DNA from: Caryophanales bacterium UBA782 | Lineage (GTDB): Bacteria > Bacillota_I > Bacilli_A > RFN20 > CAG-826 | Assembly (NCBI GenBank): GCA_002296455.1 | Contig: DBJG01000046.1 | Span: 1,364-12,736, forward strand | Direction of reading: 5' to 3' | DNA length: 11,373 nt | Shown here: one piece after another, positions 7,091 to 11,373 of the stretch | How positions within the stretch are numbered: the first letter of the stretch is position 1 | Layout of the letters: each line of letters starts with the position of its first letter | The notes under the pieces: model-generated | Seen by the model: only the letters and a program-made list of their open reading frames with translations | Told to the model about the DNA's origin: nothing | Databases searched by the model: none | Position numbers and translations under genes: made by a program

Positions 7091-7981
7091 CTACCTCCTA
7101 CTCTTATTTAATTCGTCATGAATGAATCTATCAACAGCATTCTGCCAAGTCGGCAATCTCTTATGCCAGGCTTCATCAAGGCTAGCTTTTGACAGCCTAG
7201 AATTAAATGGCCTATCAGCTTGGTTTGGCGCAAGTTTCTTATATTCCTCGGTTGTTACATGGTTAACTTTCATTTTGATGTTTGCGACCTTAAAAATGTA
7301 TTCTGCAAAGTCAGCCCAACTACAATATCCTTCATTTGTGGCGTGATAAACACCAAATTTATCTGTTACCATCATATCGCACATCAGTTTTGACAAATCA
7401 TAAGTGTAAGTTGGAGAACCAATTTGATCCGAAACAACATTGAGTTCTTTGAGCCCTTTGTCCGCTAAAGAAAGCATTGTTTTAACAAAATTGCGACCAT
7501 TTACACCAAAAACCCAGGAAATACGAATGATGAAGTAATCGTTAAGAGCCCGTTTTACAAATTCTTCCCCTTCGCTTTTGGTTCTGCCATAAACGGACAA
7601 CCCGTTCTTTGGATCATCGACTTCAAAGGGCTTTTCACCTTTTCCATCAAAAACATAGTCCGTCGAGATGTAAAACATCGTGGCGCCGATTGCCTTGCAC
7701 ACTTCAGCGATATATTTTGGCCCTAGCGCATTAACGGCATACACGGCATCAGGCATTTGCTCGGCTTTGTCCACGGCTGTCCAAGCAGCGTTATGCATGA
7801 TGGCATCTGGTTTATAATCCGAAATAAACTTTTTAACCGCAGTTTCATTGGTGATATCCAATTCTTCTTTGTCAATGCCCAATACATTTGTGTAGCCACG
7901 TTCTTTAAGCTCACGAACACAGTCATAACCAAGCTGGCCTTTAACGCCAGTGACTAAAATCCTAGAATCCCTCGTAATCAT
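7091..7981 (-). CDS. rmlD: dTDP-4-dehydrorhamnose reductase
   Basis: A full-length 296-residue SDR enzyme for the last step of the pathway, NAD(P)H reduction of dTDP-4-keto-L-rhamnose to dTDP-L-rhamnose. The nucleotide-binding motif TGVKGQLG (11-18) carries the characteristic Gly-Gln-Leu-Gly. LDIT (41-44), NAAWTAVDKAE (64-74), STDYVFDG (106-113) and YGRTKSEGE with Tyr131-x-x-x-Lys135 are classical RmlD landmarks, as are ISWVFG, VSDQIGSPTYT and the C-terminal Arg-Pro (RPFNSRL). Its ATG overlaps the TGA of the GT2 gene by 4 bases (ATGA, 7978-7981), indicating translational coupling. An AGG lies 5 bases before the ATG. It ends in TAG inside the rmlB ribosome site. Confidence 0.97.
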   Translation of the reverse strand: MITRDSRILVTGVKGQLGYDCVRELKERGYTNVLGIDKEELDITNETAVKKFISDYKPDAIMHNAAWTAVDKAEQMPDAVYAVNALGPKYIAEVCKAIGATMFYISTDYVFDGKGEKPFEVDDPKNGLSVYGRTKSEGEEFVKRALNDYFIIRISWVFGVNGRNFVKTMLSLADKGLKELNVVSDQIGSPTYTYDLSKLMCDMMVTDKFGVYHATNEGYCSWADFAEYIFKVANIKMKVNHVTTEEYKKLAPNQADRPFNSRLSKASLDEAWHKRLPTWQNAVDRFIHDELNKSRR

Positions 7982-8913
7982 TGTTGCCTAACCTTTTGTA
8001 TTTTTTCTTTAAAAGCTCGATAGAGAAAAATAAAATTTTGCCGTTTTTCTCTTTTGATGAGCAAATGCAACTGAGCCATAGTAAAAGAGTGCCGTTTTAT
8101 GTATGAAAGAGCCTTCAATGCCTTTTCTTTTCCATAAACCTTCGAAAAATAATGATAATTACCCTCAGCGAATACTTGGGCGTGCTTATAAGTAATGCCT
8201 TTAAAACTACCACCTTCAAAGTGAATAATTTTTGATGAAGGAATATTATAAATCTTCAAATTGCACTCATGAATTACGCGATAGCAAAGAAGCGTTTCTT
8301 CTGCATACATAAAGATGTCCTTGTCAAAACCGCCTAGTGTATCAAAAACGTCTTTTCGTATCATTAACGAGGCACCGCAGACATAACCGCTCGTTTCAAT
8401 AGGATGGTTAGAATAGTTAAAATCAATGCGCTTCCCCGTCAGTTTCTTCTTAACGGCAACTAAAATGGAATCCATCTTTTTCTCGCCTTTGAGATTCTTC
8501 TCAAATGGGCAAAAAGAATGATTTGGCTCGCCGTTTTTTGTATAAAGATTGCTGCCGACGACGCCAACCTCGCGATGAAAATCTAAGAATGTTTTCAGCT
8601 CATATATCGCGTTATTAACTAATAGGGTATCTCCGTTTAAAAAATAGAGATATTCCCCCTTTGCAATGATAGAGCCCAAATTATTGGCCCTTCCGAAGCC
8701 AAGATTCTCTTTGGCGTCTATAACATGAACGTCGCTATTTTCTAACGTTCTTAATCTCCGCAATTCTTCACAATCTTGCGAATTATCGACAATAATTATT
8801 TCATAAGAAAACCCTCGCGATTTCTCTTTTATAGAATCGATCGCGTTTTTAATTAGCTCACTCGTTTTATAGTTAACCATTATTATTGAAACGTCAACGC
8901 TTTGAATGTTCAT
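7978..8913 (-). CDS. GT2 family glycosyltransferase, probable rhamnosyltransferase
   Basis: A 311-residue GT-A fold enzyme of the WbbL-like/COG1216 group, cytoplasmic or membrane-peripheral, expected to add a sugar to the lipid-linked repeat unit. Visible motifs: VSIIMVNYKT at 8-17, VDNS (42-45), NLGFGRANN (70-78), the metal-binding LNGDT (92-96) in place of the common LNPDT/LNNDT, GASLMIRKDVF (180-190), GGFD (194-197), and FMYAEETLLCYR (201-212), the acceptor/catalytic-base region with Glu-Glu-Thr where Glu-Asp-x-Asp is usual. His231 (IIHFEGGS) is also family-like. There is no membrane helix; the tail is strongly basic. The position between rmlC and rmlD, with a 4-base overlap into rmlD, suggests dTDP-L-rhamnose as donor, but this is inference. 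The start at 8913 lies 3 bases after the rmlC stop and has no close Shine-Dalgarno, so re-initiation is likely. The TGA stop here argues against code 4. Confidence 0.9.
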   Translation of the reverse strand: MNIQSVDVSIIMVNYKTSELIKNAIDSIKEKSRGFSYEIIIVDNSQDCEELRRLRTLENSDVHVIDAKENLGFGRANNLGSIIAKGEYLYFLNGDTLLVNNAIYELKTFLDFHREVGVVGSNLYTKNGEPNHSFCPFEKNLKGEKKMDSILVAVKKKLTGKRIDFNYSNHPIETSGYVCGASLMIRKDVFDTLGGFDKDIFMYAEETLLCYRVIHECNLKIYNIPSSKIIHFEGGSFKGITYKHAQVFAEGNYHYFSKVYGKEKALKALSYIKRHSFTMAQLHLLIKREKRQNFIFLYRAFKEKIQKVRQQ

Positions 8914-8916
8914 AAG

Positions 8917-9495
8917 TTATAGAACTTGAAGTTTTCCTTCCTTCGTCGAGAATACAATATGCGATTGCTTAATAGATGGATGAAGTTTATCTTTCTCCGA
9001 CAAATCCAATTTGCCAAAATACGGCCACTGGATATTAATATCGGGGTCGTTCCACATAATGCCACCTTCATTCCCAGGATCGTAAACGTCATCAACTTGA
9101 TATTCAAAAATTGCGGTATCGCTCAAAACAACAAAGCCGTGAGCAAAACCTCTTGGAATCATGAGCATCTTATGGTTTTCGCTGGAAAGGATGACACCAA
9201 CGTATTTACCATAGGTAAGAGAGTCTTTTCGCAAATCAACTGCAACGTCATAGACTTCACCTTCCACTACTCGAACTAACTTAGCCTGTGGCTTTCTCGT
9301 TTGAAAATGAAGACCGCGTAACACGCCTTTGTGTGATTTACTTTGATTTGCCTGAACGAAATTGTACGTTAGCCCAGCTTGATCAAACTCATCCTTTTGA
9401 TAAGTTTCCATGAAGTACCCCCTATCATCGCCAAAGCTTTTTGGCTCAATGATATAGACGCCTTCGATATTCGTTTTGCTAAAAATGAATGACAT
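8917..9495 (-). CDS. rmlC: dTDP-4-dehydrorhamnose 3,5-epimerase
   Basis: A full-length 192-residue cupin-fold epimerase that converts dTDP-4-keto-6-deoxyglucose to dTDP-4-keto-L-rhamnose, acting after RmlB and before RmlD, usually as a dimer. The RmlC signature is intact: FGDDRGYFMETY (21-32), VQANQSKSHKGVLRGLHFQ (47-65) with the likely catalytic base His63, KLVRVVEGEVYDVAVDLRKDS (72-92), IPRGFAHGF (113-121), and EYQVDDVYDPGNEGG (131-145) carrying the Tyr residues of the active site. It begins 2 bases after the rmlA stop. The nearest Shine-Dalgarno-like run (GAGGGG, inside rmlA) is about 17 bases from the ATG, so translation probably relies on coupling. Confidence 0.97.
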   Translation of the reverse strand: MSFIFSKTNIEGVYIIEPKSFGDDRGYFMETYQKDEFDQAGLTYNFVQANQSKSHKGVLRGLHFQTRKPQAKLVRVVEGEVYDVAVDLRKDSLTYGKYVGVILSSENHKMLMIPRGFAHGFVVLSDTAIFEYQVDDVYDPGNEGGIMWNDPDINIQWPYFGKLDLSEKDKLHPSIKQSHIVFSTKEGKLQVL

Positions 9496-9497
9496 AA

Positions 9498-10385
9498 TTA
9501 ATATTTGACTTTCCCCTCTGCCACGCGAATCAAATGCTGGCCATATTCATTTTTGCTCATCGAATTACCAACGTCCAATATTTCTTCTTTGGTAATCCAG
9601 CCGTTTTTATAAGCAATTTCTTCGGGACAACAAATTTTTAATCCTTGATGTTCCTCTATTGTTTTTACAAATAAGGAAGCATCAAAGAGGGACTCGTGAG
9701 TCCCCGTATCGAGCCAAGAATAGCCCCTACCCAATAAGGTAACGTGTAATGTTTTATCACGAAGATATAGGTTATTAAGTTCAGTGATTTCCAATTCTCC
9801 ACGAGGTGACGGCTTCACTAGTTTTGCCTTATTTGCAACGCCTCTTGGATAAAAATATAAACCGGTCACTGCGTAATTGCTTTTTGGATGTGGGTCTTTT
9901 TCAACAATTACCAACGGGTTTTTGGACTCGTCCATTTCAATAACGCCAAATCTCTCTGGGTCATTTACATAATAGCCGTAAATCGTCGCCAATCCTTCTT
10001 TTTCCGCTCGCTCAACGGAATTACGAAGATGTTTGGTTAGCCCGTCTCCATAAAAGATGTTATCCCCTAGCACCATGGCGCATGCTTCATCCCCAATAAA
10101 ATTTTCCCCAAGAGTGAAGGCTTGCGCTAAACCGTCTGGCGTAGGTTGGACTTTATACGACAAATGAATCCCAAAGGATGATCCATCGCCAAGCAATTCC
10201 TCAAAGCGAGGAGTATCAGTCGGTGTGCTGATAATCAAAATATCTCTTATGCCCGCCAGCATTAGAATGCTAAGCGGATAGAAAATCATTGGTTTGTCAT
10301 AAACCGGAAGCAGTTGCTTTGACGTTACTTTAGTTAATGGATACAGGCGTGTACCTGACCCCCCAGCTAGAATGATACCTTTCAT
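9498..10385 (-). CDS. rmlA: Glucose-1-phosphate thymidylyltransferase
   Basis: A 295-residue nucleotidyltransferase making dTDP-glucose from glucose-1-phosphate and dTTP, the entry step and usual feedback-controlled point of dTDP-L-rhamnose synthesis. It opens with the family sequence [26 protein letters not shown] (6-13) binds the nucleotide, followed by [13 protein letters not shown] (22-34). [11 protein letters not shown] (80-90), [12 protein letters not shown] with the metal-binding Asp108, [19 protein letters not shown] and the second metal-site Asp in [10 protein letters not shown] are all present. Two ATGs stand in tandem (10388 and 10385). I chose the second because GGAG lies 6 bases before it, against 3 for the first, and because the family normally begins MKG. 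It is the first gene of the tightly packed rml block, preceded by a 161-base gap with promoter-like sequence. Confidence 0.97.
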   Translation of the reverse strand: MKGIILAGGSGTRLYPLTKVTSKQLLPVYDKPMIFYPLSILMLAGIRDILIISTPTDTPRFEELLGDGSSFGIHLSYKVQPTPDGLAQAFTLGENFIGDEACAMVLGDNIFYGDGLTKHLRNSVERAEKEGLATIYGYYVNDPERFGVIEMDESKNPLVIVEKDPHPKSNYAVTGLYFYPRGVANKAKLVKPSPRGELEITELNNLYLRDKTLHVTLLGRGYSWLDTGTHESLFDASLFVKTIEEHQGLKICCPEEIAYKNGWITKEEILDVGNSMSKNEYGQHLIRVAEGKVKY

Positions 10386-10391
10386 CATAAA

Positions 10392-10395
10392 CTCC
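10392..10395 (-). promoter_or_regulatory. Shine-Dalgarno that decides the rmlA start
   Basis: On the minus strand GGAG is followed by TTT and two tandem ATG codons. The spacing is 3 bases to the first ATG (10388) and 6 bases to the second (10385). The second is closer to normal spacing and gives the conserved MKGIILAGG start. Confidence 0.5.
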
Positions 10396-10430
10396 GATGT
10401 TATTAAAGAGAAATAATTTATTGACTTAAT

Positions 10431-10439
10431 ATAATATCA
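10431..10439 (-). promoter_or_regulatory. Possible extended -10 promoter before rmlA
   Basis: On the minus strand TGATATTAT matches the extended -10 pattern TGnTATAAT with one change. It is embedded in very AT-rich sequence about 45 bases before the rmlA ATG. Seventeen bases upstream of the hexamer the sequence is GC-rich with no -35 match, so activity would depend on the extended -10 or an activator. Its place, between the glycosyltransferase gene and the rml block, is where a promoter would be expected. Confidence 0.35.
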
Positions 10440-10446
10440 AATTTTT

Positions 10447-10456
10447 CCGCGCGCGG
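10447..10456. repeat. GC-only 10-bp palindrome in the gap before rmlA
   Basis: CCGCGCGCGG is a perfect self-complementary 10-mer made only of G and C, with an alternating CG core, directly next to the AT-rich promoter-like stretch and upstream of it on the minus strand. No T-run follows on the minus strand, so it is not a terminator for the glycosyltransferase gene. It could be an operator-like site. Confidence 0.35.
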
Positions 10457-10499
10457 CGCATAGGGCAGTCTAAGGGCGCTGAAGATAAACGCTTTGCGA

Positions 10500-10515
10500 G
10501 ATACCTTTTGGTATC
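10500..10515. repeat. Small hairpin (6-bp inverted repeat) after the GT-B glycosyltransferase gene
   Basis: GATACC, TTTT, GGTATC form a perfect 6-bp stem with a 4-base loop. On the minus strand it lies about 31 bases past the stop codon of the glycosyltransferase gene. It is followed there by TCGCAAAGCG rather than a U-tract, so it is not a standard rho-independent terminator. It might protect a 3' end or act as a protein site. Confidence 0.3.
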
Positions 10516-10546
10516 ATGGAAATCGAGTAAAGCATTAGGGGATAAG

Positions 10547-11373
10547 CTATTGATTGCCTCCAAAATACTCTAGCAAAACAGTTTTCGTATGATTAATTGT
10601 AAAGTCTCGCTCCCATAAAATCCGATTTGGTTCGCTAAAGCGGACGCCGACATTGGATAGTTTAGTTATAGCGTCGACGTAATCTTCAATACTTTTGCAA
10701 ACGAAGCAGTCGCAGCCATCGATGGAGTAACCAGAAAACGATTCAGGACTCCCCACAATTAATTTACCATACATTAAGGATTCTTCGGTTTTAACTTTCA
10801 TGCCGCTTCCGCTAAAAATGGGAAAAATCATTATATCTGCGTTCAAGAAGCAACCATGAATATCGGCCGCAGTACCATGATTGATAACATTAGGTTTAAG
10901 AGAAAAGTCTATTCTTTCCATTTGATAACCATAAATGTCGAAAATAGTAGTTGGGCATCTATCCGCGAGTTGATTATTGATAAAAGCCACTGCTTCTATG
11001 TTGGGCTTAAAATAAGAACCAACGAAAGTGAAGTGATTCTTCCTCTTTGTTTGTTTCAAAAAGTTCTTGTCTTCAATAGTTAGTTTATCCTCCATTGAGA
11101 CGGGGAGTCTAATAATTTTAGAAGAGATAAAACGATAGTTTTTTAATATGGCCTTTTCGTCTCTTTCGCTCAGAACAAAAGAATAATCAGCGTAACGAAG
11201 AGTTAGTTCTTCATTATGATGTATGGTTTTATACCATAGTTTATTGCGACACGCCTTAGCAAATTCTATCTCACAATTATGGAAAAAAACTGCCACTTTT
11301 TTATTATGTTTTTTGGCAATTTTAGCAAAATAGCCAAGATTGCTGTTTTCAATGAAAACAATTTTTGCGGCGG
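10547..11373 (-). CDS. GT-B fold (GT4-like) glycosyltransferase, 5' end missing
   Basis: The reading frame is open to the right edge, so this is the C-terminal 274 residues of a longer gene; a GTG at 11296 is internal Val in KKVAVFFHN, not a start. The visible part covers the end of the N-terminal Rossmann domain (KIVFIENSNLGYFAKIAKK, then VAVFFHNCE) and the whole nucleotide-sugar-binding domain: FVGSYFKPNIEAV at about 116-128, FDIYGYQ, NHGTAADIHGCFLNADIMI, and FPIFSGSGMKVKTEESLMYGK at about 183-203 with the Glu residues of the EX7E-type region, followed by GSPESFSGYS. The pattern G-S-G-M-K-V-K-T-x-E-x-L-M-Y-G-K is typical of GT4 enzymes in polysaccharide loci. Donor and linkage cannot be predicted. 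It lies upstream of rmlA in the same direction and ends in TAG. It may share a transcript with rmlA or end its own in the 161-base gap. Confidence 0.88.
   Translation of the reverse strand, partial: AAKIVFIENSNLGYFAKIAKKHNKKVAVFFHNCEIEFAKACRNKLWYKTIHHNEELTLRYADYSFVLSERDEKAILKNYRFISSKIIRLPVSMEDKLTIEDKNFLKQTKRKNHFTFVGSYFKPNIEAVAFINNQLADRCPTTIFDIYGYQMERIDFSLKPNVINHGTAADIHGCFLNADIMIFPIFSGSGMKVKTEESLMYGKLIVGSPESFSGYSIDGCDCFVCKSIEDYVDAITKLSNVGVRFSEPNRILWERDFTINHTKTVLLEYFGGNQ

Noticed and set aside
7978..7980. Mycoplasma-type code (TGA as Trp)
   Set aside because: The GT2 gene ends in TGA exactly where rmlD begins in an ATGA overlap, and all Trp codons I decoded are TGG.
8926..9279. 117-codon plus-strand open frame opposite rmlC
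   Set aside because: It lies wholly antisense to rmlC, which has an intact family signature. Its translation is low-complexity and hydrophobic/basic, resembles nothing I know, and has no upstream ribosome site.
1..11373. CRISPR, tRNA, insertion sequence, phage or defence system
   Set aside because: I saw no regularly spaced repeats, cloverleaf, transposase, integrase, nuclease or toxin-antitoxin signature on either strand.

Overview
The window is one strand of a surface-polysaccharide (capsule or exopolysaccharide type) biosynthesis locus from a low-GC bacterium, most likely a monoderm of the Bacillota or a Mollicutes-related lineage. Three things point there: AT-rich sequence, A/G-rich Shine-Dalgarno sites, and a left-edge gene whose domain I remember from uncultured Firmicutes. 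Genus cannot be read from the sequence. TGA is a true stop in at least one gene, so the standard bacterial code fits.

Layout, left to right. Bases 1-322 hold the 3' end of a plus-strand gene outside the cluster, closed by a rho-independent terminator at 337-364. All other genes are on the minus strand and read right to left: a GT-B glycosyltransferase cut by the right edge (10547-11373); a 161-base gap with promoter-like and palindromic sequence; rmlA, rmlC, a GT2 glycosyltransferase, rmlD and rmlB packed with 2-4 base gaps or a 4-base overlap; a Wzx-type flippase 12 bases on; a 115-base gap with a possible internal promoter; an initiating phosphoglycosyltransferase; a Wzz-like chain-length protein; and a Wzy-like polymerase that ends the cluster convergently against the plus-strand gene.

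Together these encode most of a Wzx/Wzy-dependent pathway. RmlA, B, C and D convert glucose-1-phosphate and dTTP to dTDP-L-rhamnose. The phosphoglycosyltransferase loads the first sugar phosphate onto undecaprenyl phosphate. The two glycosyltransferases extend the repeat unit; the GT2 enzyme embedded among the rml genes is a good candidate rhamnosyltransferase. Wzx flips the unit, Wzy polymerises it, and the Wzz-like protein sets chain length. No tyrosine kinase or phosphatase partner, O-acetyltransferase or cell-wall attachment enzyme is visible here, and further genes probably lie beyond the right edge.

I saw no tRNA, rRNA, CRISPR array, insertion sequence or attachment site, and no gene-free stretch above 300 bases. 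The pathway is known. The less ordinary points are the large kinase-less Wzz-like protein, the extra C-terminal membrane domain of the polymerase, the structured gap before rmlA, and the uncharacterised domain at the left edge.
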